DNA of 64,000 nucleotides from Tomocerus qinae. Lineage: Eukaryota; Arthropoda; Collembola; Entomobryomorpha; Tomoceridae. The position numbers were made by a program, and so were the translations under genes. Where the stretch lies: contig CM034546.1 of the NCBI GenBank assembly GCA_020055645.1, positions 29,946,001 through 30,010,000 of the forward strand, given 5' to 3'. Shown piece by piece: positions 10,963 to 22,141 of the stretch. The notes beneath the pieces were generated by a model, which was given only the letters and a program-made list of their open reading frames with translations, was not told the origin of the DNA and searched no databases. The number at the start of each line of letters is the position of its first letter. The stretch's first letter is position 1.

Positions 10963-11918
10963 CTAATCAGATTTTGGGAATATAACTCTTCTGTACTTAA
11001 CGAAATATTTATTATTGTAATATTGCACAAAAGAATAAAAATTATCGATTACTTCTAATTTTCCTGAAGCAGCTTCGTAAATTTCTGTTTTTAAATCAAA
11101 GTCGACATCAACAAATCCAATGAGTACCGTGTGTCCGCCAGTGTAAGTTTGGTTTGCATTTATGGGCCCTTTTTTGATATAAATACAACTCGAATCAGTT
11201 TAATCGGTTAACGGTTACAGCCCACTATAAATAAAACTATAGTAATTAGTAAATAATCGTTACTGCATCAATTTTCATTAAGCTATAAGTGTTAACCCAG
11301 CTCAGCATCTACTTCGGTAATGTCGGATTCAAAAGAGGTTTCCGCTGTCATTCTAAATTTAGCCAAGGTACTATCCTCGCTCTGGATAAAATCAACTTCG
11401 AAACGCAAATCAAGGAAAGGGAACTAAATAATCATGTTAATGATTCCAGAATGTAAACAGTCTAAACTATTATAAGATTTTGTTTCATTAACTCACTATG
11501 ACGCAAGGTGGTGTTCCTATAAGTCAAAAATTAAAATTATTATTTGGAATGAACAAATATACAACGCTTTTGATAATACCGATTGATTAAAATACCGTCA
11601 CATCCTTCAACTCTAATGTCCACAACAGTCCCAACTCCACCGCATAAGTCGTAATCAGCTACAAAATAATTACAATAATTTAAGATTCTACAAAAGATTT
11701 TCTTCGTCATAGGTTTATTCCCTAAACGAGTAATTTTGACAACAGTTATTAAAAAATACATAAATAATTTATAGGAAACTAGTCAGTTTTTGGTGATTAT
11801 TAGTCAAATGTATTTTACGGAAATAATAATTACTTGGTGTTATAACTCCAGATAAATGTGCCAATGTATGTCTGAAGAAAATGAAAATGTGCCACAGTAG
11901 GTTAAAAATTTTTCCCAT
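10963..11918 (-). CDS. NPC2-like ML-domain secreted protein, paralogue B
   Basis: A secreted lipid-recognition protein of the ML/NPC2 family. Exon 1 (11834-11918) encodes a signal peptide ending near HLSGVITP. Exon 2 (11596-11658) carries LCGGVGTVVDIRVEGCD. Exon 3 (11497-11516) is a 20-nt microexon giving TPPCVI. Exon 4 (11297-11423) carries LDLRFEVDFIQSEDSTLAKF. Exon 5 (about 11190 down to the stop at 10963-10965) carries CIYIKKG, NQTYTGGHTVLIGFVDVDF and EIYEAASGKLEV. The order and spacing of the Cys-containing segments follow the family. Exons 1-4 join in phase. The acceptor for exon 5 does not restore the conserved frame with the visible GT/AG sites. A run of six A just before GGGCCC is where a two-base excess would explain it. 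The usual last cysteine is not evident. Exon lengths equal those of paralogue A, except for one codon in exon 4. Confidence 0.7.
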
Positions 11919-12710
11919 ATTGTACGCGGTTTTGAACATCTATAATTGAATAACTGTAACAAAATTCTGCATTTCCTTTCCTTCATTGTGTGAAACGCAA
12001 ATGAGCTACTCCGCATTAACTCATTGTCAGAAAAGTTGCATAATTATCAAAATTCTGGGATTTGTGGTTTCTACTAATATCTTTATTTTCAGTGTTATGT
12101 TAACTACTGTACAATCATTATCAATCATTATATTATCATTCAGGTTCCTCGTTTCAAGTAAATAAAAAACATTTGATATTGGCAGCAAAACAACAAAATA
12201 AGGGTTTTTCTTCGAGATAATTTATTGTCAGTCATGTTATTATAAGATTGATAATCACAATACTTGAAATTCGTATTACTTAATACAAAATGCTGCAATA
12301 TACTAGGTTAGTAGTTTAGTAGTAAAACTACGACGAAAATAAATTATCTTCAAGCTGAATGTAGATAATGGTCAAATAGTAATAAAACTTTGCATACTTT
12401 ATTAGACATAATAAATGGGTAACAAAACAAATAATTAGCGTACGTATTTCATTAAGCAAGAGTTTGTTCATAATACAGTACTTATATGCTAATTGACTGC
12501 TGTCAGTTAAATGATAAAATCAAAAATACGTACATTATAAATAAATATAAATATGCTATGTTAAGATTAACATGTTCAAGTTGAGCGCAGTTAAAGTTTA
12601 AATGCATTTTGGCTGGCTCGATCCAATGAAAACTGCAGATGCATCCAGCAATACTGGCTGAATGGCTATCAGTGGTTTAATTAATGATGACGATGGCATA
12701 CAAAAATTTT
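11919..12710. other. Intergenic stretch
   Basis: No supported gene, RNA or clear repeat between the NPC2-like gene and the DUF229 gene. The sequence is AT-rich, and some short motifs resemble the upstream region of the other NPC2-like copy (about 5880-6120). Confidence 0.4.
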
Positions 12711-14383
12711 TCAAACCAAGTCCCTGCAGTAGCAGAAATTTTTTGCTGTTCTTTCTTTAACACAATGGCTTTGATTCCCGTACAAATTAATTCTACTTAT
12801 ATCTTTGACAGTCCCTGTTTTCCATTCGCCTTTATTACCAAGAGTTAAGATCCTTTCAAATGTTCCTCCTCCTGGCTCTGTAACAAAAATAACTTGAAAT
12901 TCTTGAGTCGTGTTACCTTTTGGCAGATCATCAACTACTGGTTTTAAAATCGAAAACTTTTTAACAGTTTTTAACGCCAATCGAACGCATTTCGTAGCAT
13001 TAAAATAATTGTTAATAGTATTGATAACAGTATTAAATTTGCAGCTTCAAATGCCTTGTGTTCGTTATTGACGGGAATGGGTTTTGGATATCGACACATG
13101 CAATACGCAGTAGGAATTCCTGCCTGGGCACACGATCTAGATTTTGGGATTGATAAAAATAAACTAATTCCTCGCGGTGGTTCATGACTATTGGAAATCT
13201 TATCATTCCTTAGTTGAATTGAGTGTGGTGAGATATTTTCTTCGCAGTCCGTAAGATCAAGAAATGTCTCATGCAAGTCAAAAGGAGTAGTTAGCCGTTG
13301 AGAATTTTTCTCAAAATTAGAAACAGCTTCGGGGTATTTTTCTCGGAACCACTTTGGAAACACGGCAACGAATGCTGGCATTTTCGTCTCCAGCTTCCCT
13401 TGATAAATCTCTTGAATACTCCCAATTCGATACCCATGGTCACTACTGAAAAAGAAAACGGTTCTCTCAAAATAATTCCTGTCGTTGAACCACTTGAGAA
13501 ATTCAATGACAGACTCATCTGCTTCAATTGGAATATTTAACACATCATGGCCAACTGTGTTTGACCAAACAAACTGGAAATATTTCTCTCCTTTCTGAAA
13601 TGTAGTGGCCGTTTTCTTCAAATAGTCTGCCATAATACCAAGAGTATAGCGGGAACCATAACATGAATCTTTACTAGGGTTTATTTTTTGCAGTCTTTGC
13701 AAAACGTAAAGTAACGTTTGAAAATAGTAATCTGTGGGTTCCTTAAAAAATCCATATCTTCCATAATTAAATGTTGCAATGTGAGCATCATCTTCGCCAA
13801 AAAATGTTCGAAATCCTTTTTCAGAAAATTTTTTCCACTCAAGAGGACACGTATCGAAGTGCTCTGTTTCACTATAGCATAGCTTAGCCATTTCATCATT
13901 AGACAACCCCATTAGAAACGCACTGAAGTTTGGAAGACTGTTTTCTAAAAATTGAATCATCAGTAAAAAATATATTTAAGTATGCAGTTTATTTCTATGT
14001 ATTTTTTAGTATAAAATTTCATAATTATTTTCATAACAATTATAAATATTTACCCCCAACTGAGAAGTATCCATTCATTTCAATGGCCTTAAGATCATTT
14101 ATCAAATAATCGTAGGACATTTTCATCTTCCTCACAAAATTCATATGCGAAAGTGAGTCAATGCCTAAAACTACGACATTTATTGCACTGTCATTAGATT
14201 TCTTTGTCTGTGCTAAAAGGGTCTCCACTTTCGGTTTGCGATGAACAAATCCAAATGCATCCACCAAGGAGAAGTCCAACTCTTTGAATGAATTTTTTTC
14301 GCATCCCAAGATAAAAAAATCCGTCTTTAATAGAAACCTGCCTCGTTTTTCGGATGTCAATCGGAGTGCACTTACTTGAGAAG
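12711..14383 (-). pseudogene. DUF229 family protein, 5'-incomplete and frameshifted
   Basis: DUF229 proteins are metazoan, extracellular or membrane-anchored proteins with an alkaline-phosphatase/sulfatase-like fold. Their function is poorly known. The first visible exon (14054-14383) contains NVVVLGIDSLSHMNFVRKM and AIEMNGYFSVG, the conserved entry to the domain. It joins in phase to exon 13944-12711, which continues ENSLPNFSAFLMG, FGEDDAH, a VGHD...SSDHGYR stretch, RLTTPFDLHETFLDL and CAQAGIPTAYCMC. Near 13033-13041 the frame shifts by one base. The conserved C-terminus (NATKCVRLALKTV, VTEPGGGTFE, ISRINLYGN, FCYC) continues in another frame to a stop at 12711. The N-terminal exons normally upstream are not found, and a retrotransposon begins 250 bp away. 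It is either a decaying copy or one indel error plus distant exons. Confidence 0.8.
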
Positions 14384-14622
14384 CTATTTTAAATTTATAA
14401 AAATTGTATATCTTATTTAACACACATCATACACCACCCTACATACAAGGTATTGGCATAACATTTTATTATGATTTATGAATGAGGTAAGTAAAATAGG
14501 TACTTTCTGAACCAATCTTCGTCGCCACGCTTAAAAGTGAAGTAGCAACATTTGGAATAATTTTTTGACTTCAAGTTCTCTGGAAGCACTATTAAATTTG
14601 AAAATTCATCGGTTGCGAATAG
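14384..14622. other. Short spacer between the DUF229 exon and the retrotransposon
   Basis: An AT-rich spacer upstream of the first visible DUF229 exon, with no further DUF229 exon in it. Confidence 0.4.
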
Positions 14623-14636
14623 CATGGTATGGTTTT

Positions 14637-16760
14637 TTTTTAACAGGCCTCCTAATGCAGAAAATGATCGACTGCAATCAATATGCTTACATTAAGGGCG
14701 TCTCTACCGATGCGGCACTGCATCAGCTGGTTGCTCGGATAGAGTATGCACTTAAAAGTAAGCAAATGGCGCTAGGAACCTTCCTAGATATTGAAGGGGC
14801 CTTCAGTCATGCAACGTCATTCGATGGATTGAGCGCATGTTGATAGACCGCACTGTGGAGGCTAATGTTGATGGAGCTCAGCAATTTAGAGTAGTAGAAC
14901 GAGGGTGCCCGCAGGGGGGAATCCTCTCACCGCTGTTGTGGAACCTTGTTATTCTGGAATTGCTTGAGGAGCTGCAAAGACTGCAATCTGTACACAAACA
15001 GGCCTATGCAGACGACTTAACTACACTTCAAATTGGTTTTGACCAAAGCACTGTTAGAGACCTTTCTCAAAGGGCGCTAGTGACGGATAACTGGTGTAAA
15101 AGGAGATCACTGTCTATCCACCCAGATAAGATTGAAGTCATCCTTTTCACCACGAATAGAAATATAAAGATGAAGCCTCTTACACTAGGGGATAAATCTA
15201 TTCCATTTAAAACCGAAGTGAGGTATCTGGGAGTTGTCTTGGACAGTAAATTAACCTGGAAGCCTCACTGCGAACTAAAAGCCAAGCAAGCCCAAGCGAA
15301 GCTATTTCAGTGCAGAAGGGCCCTGGGGAAATCCTGGGGACTTTCTCCAAAAACTACAAGTTGGCTGTACACTGCTGTGGTGAGACCAGCCCTTGCCTAC
15401 GGCATTGGAGTTTGGATTACTGCAGTGGATAATGGACAACGAATGAAAATCCTAGGGGCAGTACAGCGTACAGCATTATTAATGACGACAGGTGCTATGC
15501 GCAGTACTCCCACAGCGGCACTGGAATGCATTGTAGGCATTCCACCGCTGGATATATATTTAAAAGAAATGGCAGTGTCAATATCAGCCCGATTGCGCAA
15601 CACTGGGCAGTGGCTGTATTGGCAAGGTCGAGGCAGTAGTAATCGCATAAACCATGTGGATTTACTAACAAAACTCTGGGGGGAGATTCCTGGATTAGCA
15701 CTTCCATGGGAAGCAATTCCTAAGGCGGGGCTGACCAGAAATCACCTACAGACATGGACGGGGGTCGATGAGTCATTTGACGGGAAAATGATTCTGGAAC
15801 CATCAGACAGGCGTGCAATATGCTATACTGATGGGTCTAGAATCAATGAACATACAGGATCGGCTGCAGTGCTTTTTCTGCCGGATGGGGTGCAAGAAAT
15901 TGTACAGCCACTTGGGAGTTACAGTACTGTCTTCCAATCGGAAGTATATGCTATAATGATGGCCGTAAATGGACTAATCGACAAAGATTGGGACAATGAG
16001 GCCGTAATTTATAGCGACTCAAGGAGTGCCATTCAAGCGCTGAGAGCGGATACCACCGTGTCTGCCTTAGTCCTTGAGTGCTCTCAAACAATAGCAAGAG
16101 CAAATGGAAACATTACTCTGCACTGGGTACCCAGTCATACTGGTATACCAGGTAACGACAAAGTCGACGAATTAGCAAAAGAAGCGGCAGGGACTACACC
16201 TTGTGGGCTTGAGCCGTTTCTGGCGCTCTCAACAAAATGTCTAAAAACAATGATTGGGAGCTGGGCCTTGGCTCAGCATACCAAAACCTGGAAGGAGAGG
16301 AATGACTGTCGACAGACCAAAATTTTTCTGCCCACTCCTAGGAGGGGGATCAGTAAATACTGTCGAAGTCTAAAAAAGGAGTCTTTACGGGCTCTCGTAC
16401 ATATGGTTACAGGTCATGGTTACCTAGCAAAGCATGTAAAAAACATCAGGGGGCAGGGGTCTGCTCTTTGTCCACATTGTGGCTTAGAGGATGAGACACC
16501 GGTTCACCTGGTGGCATTTTGCCCGCGGTACGCAATGGTAAGGAACTTGTATATGGGTTACTGCGTGATTCCGACTAACACACTCTCTGAGATACCCTTT
16601 TCTTCAATGCTAAGGTTCTATATCATGGCTAGTCGAAAAGAGGGTTAACCCTACAGTAACCTGTACCGAGGAGTTGGCAATGGGCCCGTTTTTGTGGCCT
16701 GCGCCCTGGACGGCATATCTTATCTATAGTATGTCGTTCACCTCTTATAACAGAACAGAA
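14637..16760 (+). mobile_element. Truncated non-LTR retrotransposon with 14-bp target-site duplication
   Basis: The plus-strand reverse transcriptase begins mid-domain (QYAYIKGVSTDAALHQLV, GTFLDIEGAFSHATSF). It jumps by an apparent deletion with frame change near 14820 to RWIERMLIDRTVEANVDG. It continues with GCPQGGILSPLLW and the catalytic AYADD. An RNase H domain follows (CYTDGSR, QSEVYAIM, YSDSRSAIQAL, WVPSHTGIPGNDKVDELAKE), and a CCHC knuckle near LCPHCGLEDETPVHLVAFC ends the frame at 16648. A 3' UTR of about 110 bp ends in AACAGAACAGAA. The identical 14-mer CATGGTATGGTTTT lies at 14623-14636 and 16761-16774, fixing the insertion limits. It is a dead-on-arrival copy of an I/LOA/R1-type element, inserted in opposite orientation beside the DUF229 gene. 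Confidence 0.9.
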
Positions 16761-16774
16761 CATGGTATGGTTTT

Positions 16775-17382
16775 CACTGCAGCTGTATTTTTGAGGAGTG
16801 GTCATCAACCGCATTACCTCTCTGTCAAACGGATTAAGCTTTGGAATAATGCACGGCATTTCTGATCTGCTCATCTGCAAGTGGTAATCTTTTAATTTCC
16901 ATATTTTTCTGTGCGGGATCAAAAATGAAAACCGTCCAAACTTAAGTGAAATAATTGTGAACGTCTTTTATTACACGGTACTGACAAGTATCCTTACTCT
17001 AATCTAAACGGTCTTAAGGATAATAAGGACATGTACCTATATAACCTATAATTTACTATTTAAAGTTATACCATAATTTCAAATACCTAGAAAAAATAAT
17101 CATGAAAATTTAGTTTTTCCTTGTCAGTTCGGTATTAGCTTCCGAAACAAATTGAACAACCCACTAAGCTTTATACCTTTATTTTATATATACGAAGTAA
17201 TATTATTAGAATATAAATGATATTTTACCTCATAATATAGAAATAATCAGGCTCGTAAATGGCAAGTATTAAATATAGCATTACACAAAAAACCAATCCA
17301 CCTTTTAATATTATCCTAAAGTCTGAACACATTATCATGACTAAAGTATAAAGATAAACTGGCGCACGCGTATTGAACAATT
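16775..17382. other. Intergenic stretch
   Basis: AT-rich sequence in which I see no gene or structured repeat. Confidence 0.4.
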
Positions 17383-17535
17383 AATGTTTTTAATAATGCA
17401 CCCCAAAGCAGTTTACCCGATGTCCACCACACGCAACGTGCATTTGTCTGATGCCTTCCGAAGTTACCTGACAAAGGCACTTTGATTACAGTGGACTTCG
17501 GGTCAACTGCTTTGGGGTACAGTATTAAAAACATT
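17383..17535. mobile_element. 153-bp fold-back MITE
   Basis: The left end AATGTTTTTAATAATGCACC and the right end are reverse complements over about 45 bp with roughly four mismatches (shared core CCCCAAAGCAGTT). A 60-bp centre separates them. There is no coding capacity. Its size and inverted ends are typical of a miniature inverted-repeat element. Target duplication is not clear. Confidence 0.75.
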
Positions 17536-18600
17536 TGTATGTACGTATGTTTGTATGTGTCTATATGTATTTATGAGAATAGGGCAAGCCATAACTTGCT
17601 TAATTTATGCATACACGCTTGCGCGTTTTAAAGGCAAAGTATGATAAAATTATTAAATTTAAATACACCGTTGTGTGACGTGGTAGTAGAAACTTCTTCC
17701 TCCAATTAAGTATACCGTTTGTTGTACGTATATTAATTTTCACTCGCATCTTGAAGTTTTGTTGTGCTATTGTGACAAGAAAGTTTAATGGACTCATTGA
17801 CTTTTGGGATTCTATATATAATATGATAGAGTTGACTAAAAATTCTTCACATTATTACTATCATAAAACATTTATTTGACCGTTTTAACGTCCCTTTGCC
17901 AAATAAGGCAGACTTGACCATTTGTTGGTCCATCTTCTCTTCTTATAAGAGTAAAGTGGGACATGCGCGTAGATAATTCCGTATGTGTACCCATGTAGGT
18001 TTTTGTAAAAAAGATTCTTCAAAACTTATTCTAGAGGTTACATTTTGAAAACTTCTAATTGTTGTCTCTGGCTTGAAGATATTATCGTTTGAAACTTGAA
18101 ATACATATTTCTGTATTTGCATTTTGTGATCCGTGTATCTTCCAATCAAAGACAAAATTGTGAAATTTTTAAAATATAACCTCTAGGATAAGTTCCGATG
18201 AATCTTTATTGAATTTACTTTATGGGTGTTGGATCAGTAATCTCGGATCCTTTAGCACTTTCCCAAAAAAAGTTAATGAGGAATATGATTGTCAAGAGAT
18301 CATTTACGTCTATATGCACCAGGACTTGAAGCTCCAGGTACCTCAGATTTGGAAATATCTGATGATCATAAAAATACATCTAAAAATTGCTTTACAACTC
18401 TTGGAATTCTGTCTAAAGCTCTTACCCGATTTTCTTGTGTGGTACATTTTTGGAATCCTGCGTGAATATAATGTCGACCATCACAATTTATAAAAAAATA
18501 CGATATATACATTAATGGTATAATAGTATGCTCAATTAGTTACTCCAATAGTCAAAAAATATTCCAAAATTTCATCTTACTACTACCTAGGGTCAAAAGG
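17536..18600. other. Intergenic stretch with a relic of a dispersed MITE
   Basis: A frame at 17943-18155 (minus) and one at 18209-18493 (plus) are open but unrecognised. At 18240-18300 the string CCCAAAAAAAGTTAA...GAATATGAT and nearby bases match the right end and flank of the MITE at 29692-29950, so this is a partial relic of that family. Confidence 0.4.
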
Positions 18601-19215
18601 CATCGAAAAACAGGCCCCGCCCACTGGCTAATTTCCACACTTTAGCTCCGACGATTAGCCACGCCCCCGAATGGATCGTGACATCTATTGGCTGAGAACA
18701 CTTAAGCTCCTCCTACTTTGGGGGCGGGGCAAGGGCCGATTTTCACAGCAACCATGCATGTTGCAAGAGATTTTCGGTGCCTGAGTCCGGGTCACATTTT
18801 TAACCTGGGGTATAAGGTAACGTTACTTTGAGAGGGGCGCTGCACCCCCTTCTCCACTGGACAAGTCCAAGCACGCACTCACGTTCAAATTTTACTCTTT
18901 TTCGAGTATAGGAGTAGAGAACAAAACCTACAGCAAGCCGTAACAGAAACTCGCCTGAGTAAAGGCGACCATGTGCACATTTTTGGTAGAATGATAGTAG
19001 AAATAGGATTGATTACTAAGCACGTATCCAGTAGAGGGTGGAGGCGGGGTGGAAGGTGGGCGCAGCGCCCCCTAAATCTGAGAAAAAGAGGGATTTTTCC
19101 AAAAATGGCCAAAAATTGAAAAACATTTTCGCGAATATGTCTTATTTTATTATTTTTAACATCATTTTTAGTTGCGCCCCCCCCCCTTTGACCAAATTTC
19201 TAGATACGTATCTGT
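18601..19215. repeat. GC-rich island and poly-C-containing repeat element
   Basis: At 18610-18740 there is a CCCCGCCCACTGGCTAA...GGGGGCGGGGC segment unlike the surrounding AT-rich DNA. From about 19018 to 19215 a repeat begins AAGCACGTATCCAG and contains GGAGGCGGGG, GGCGCAGCGCCCCC and a C-run near 19177. It ends near CTAGATACGTATC. The 11-mer TTGATTACTAA appears just outside both ends (near 19010 and 19217), resembling a target duplication. A related element with a G-run lies at 48946-49190. Confidence 0.5.
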
Positions 19216-19344
19216 TGATTACTAAATTCTACAGTACTTCAAATTAGATCAATATTGATCATAATTGACTATCAATATCAAAAAGTTTAAAAATAAGTTA
19301 TATTTGACTATCAAAATAATGTGTAGTGCATGTTTTATTTACAG

Positions 19345-19914
19345 GCGTTTGACAACTCCTTTCGATCTGTACAAAACGATGACCCACATCCTTGATGAAT
19401 TTACAGATATTCGGGAGCATCCTGATGAACTAACACCAGACGGAACAGTATAATCAAGAGACGCTTCGGTCAATCGCTTTTCACCAAAGTCCCAATAACC
19501 AGAACGTGCCAAGAAACTGGAATCCCGGAAAGTTGGTGCGCCTGCAATATTCCTCTGCGTCTTAATGTTAAAGATAGGATGCTTCGATATGCCGCTAATG
19601 CAGGCATCGATTATATAAATAGTATTCTGACAAGAGTCTGCGTGCCACTAAGAGTGGAGTATATAATTGCCGGAGCAGTGATGGAGAATTTTATAGGACG
19701 TCACGATAATAAATCAGTAATGTATGTAGTTCAATTTGAGACCAAACCAGGGAATTTTCTTATCGAAGCCACTGTAGAATCTGATCCTCTATCTAATAAC
19801 AATTTGATTGTGAAAGGAAGACCTTTGAGAATTAATAGTATCAATACAAATGTTTCTTGTGTTGATGATTCTACTTTAAAATTTTTTTGCTATTGTGCAT
19901 TTCTAACCTATTAA
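19345..19914 (+). pseudogene. DUF229 last-exon fragment, frameshifted
   Basis: A clear acceptor (TTTATTTACAG) precedes RLTTPFDLYKTMTHILDEFTD, the same motif found in the minus-strand DUF229 gene. The frame ends at 19451. One missing base there would continue into a second frame holding RRFGQSLFTKVPITRTC, CQETGIPESWCAC, YVVQFETKPGNFLIEATV and FFCYC, ending at 19914. This is the C-terminal third of the family. No upstream exons are visible. It lies in opposite orientation to the gene at 12711-14383, so it is a second, decayed paralogue. Confidence 0.8.
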
Positions 19915-19954
19915 GTCATTCCCCTTTAACAAATATATTTAATTAGGAGAAATT

Positions 19955-20130
19955 AACCAACCTAGCCCCGCTCAACGTAATGTGAGGGTATGGCACAGAT
20001 AGCATATACATAGAAAGGTAATGAATAGTCCCGCTCAACATGGTAAGGTAGGGCGACACCTTACTCAAACAAGAAAGGTGGGATGTAGCCACGCTCAACA
20101 TAGAAAGGCAATGGCTATCCCTATTCAACA
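19955..20130. repeat. Degenerate ~45-bp repeat
   Basis: Variants of CCGCTCAACAT...GAAAGGTAATG recur about four times (for example CCCGCTCAACATGGTAAGG and CACGCTCAACATAGAAAGGC). The units are diverged and unevenly spaced. Confidence 0.5.
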
Positions 20131-21699
20131 TTTCCCCCCGATTTTTCAATAACTTTAACAAATCTACTGAAATCGTTACCATTGTCAATTATATCGGCCG
20201 AAGGCAAAAATACATAACTAAATTAATTGATAATTAGTGATAGATATCCATCCCCATTATTATTATTGTGTATATTGTGTATGCAATGAAACTATGCAAA
20301 GGATTCTTGTTAAGAAGAAAAGCATTTTGATAGGTTGGACTTTCAGTTTCAATTTTATTATTTGACAACGTGGAACACGTTTACTTTCACGTACGGTCGA
20401 ATGCGAGTTTTTATTTCCTATCAATTAAATGTCTGTTTGCTTCTCTGTCCGCAAATTATTTATCAAACAACAACTTGATTATTAAACGAAAGCTGTTAAT
20501 GAAATGAAACCCAACAAGTCCAATTTTAGGGAGATAATGATATCAAAATGAGACTATTGTTGACTTTCTGTGTAAATGATTCCGTGTAGTATTTAAATAC
20601 TGTTCAGCTTATGATCATAGAGAGTGATACGTGTTTATCGTTAATTACGCCCATAAAGAATAAATTCTTTATTGAGCAATTTATTTTGACAACGTGACTT
20701 CTGTATATATCATCAACATAACAACAAATAGCAAATTTAAAGTTTGATTTTTCATGAGCATTAAGTCAAGAGGGAAAGTGTATAAAATATGTCCATATAT
20801 AATATGGACACAAAACGGGGAAAGAAAAGTCACATAAATTATTCCTAAATGTAAGCATACTGCGTTTAAAAGATTAAATTCTTTGTGTCTGTTGCTATAT
20901 ATTATTTACTAGTATGTTATATAATATTATAAAATATTATTGTAGCATTGGCTTATTTGAATCGATTCTCCGTTTAAACTTATTATTAATACAATACTCA
21001 CTCAAAGTGATTGAAATAATTGTATAAACAAAGAAACATCATTTTTTGCAACATGCTATATAGGTGTACTGTCCACAATATCCAGTAATGTGAACATTCC
21101 AAACCTCAACCAAGTTCAATATATTCAACTACTTCTAAACCAAAGTTTATTCCGGGACATTTTTAGCAACCATATAAATCAATATTGTGAGGTTTACTGC
21201 AGTAAGTACTATTAATATGTTAATTTATATCCTAGTTAATTTTTTTAAAGACAGTTTTTTATAAAAATTATTTCCAGCTGAAATTCAAATCGTGTAAGAT
21301 TAAAGTCATGCACAAACTGTCTGAAAACTGTATGAAGCTGGCTTAATGGTTAACTTTAAAGTAAAATCTTGTAAAGTAAAGCAACTTGCTGAAAAGCCTT
21401 TCTGTATACCTGGCATGTTCGTCTTGAAGTCAATGTCATATAAATCAAGCCAGTCTACCTGTGCTGACAGTAAACCTGGCATGTCTTTCCCGACTATTTT
21501 CCTAACTTTTATTACTTAAAGGAATTGTGAAAGTATTGGAACTTTGTTAGGATTGTCATTGCTAAAACTACCTTTTGTTAGACAACTAGCTAAATAAAAG
21601 TGTTAACAAAAATTGCCAATTTGTGGCAGTAACTTTGATTTTGGAACAAAAATCCTGCAAAATAAAGTTCTCATAAATACGAAAAACTGAACTAAGACG
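20131..21699. other. Intergenic stretch upstream of the chemoreceptor gene
   Basis: About 1.5 kb of AT-rich DNA with no supported gene. It should contain the promoter of the plus-strand receptor gene, but I see no distinctive element. Confidence 0.4.
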
Positions 21700-22141
21700 A
21701 TGAGTTCAATTTTTTTAGAAAGTGTAAACACTCTAAATTATTTTTTTTACATATTTGTTGACAAAATGTGTGCATCACCAGTAAAATGGTCGCCTGAAAA
21801 TAAAAGATTTTACGTGGTTTCGGAAAAAAGAAAATTTTTTGTGTGGTGTGCTGTCTGCGTGATAACTTTTCTGATAAATGACTTCATGCTCGCCACTTTG
21901 TTAATGCAAATATATTTTGCTTCATTTACTTCGTAACAAATCATCCTCAATTTAGTTCTTACTTTGGCCTGGTCGTTATCCCAATTTTTCAATTTCATTT
22001 TGTTCATTAACAGACACCAGTTTTGTATAACTGCAAACAGTATATTAAAGTTAGACAAGGTTTTAAATGGTAAGTAAAGATTTTTATGGAAATTATGTAA
22101 GAATAATAATATATAATAATAATATTATAGTAAAGATTTAA

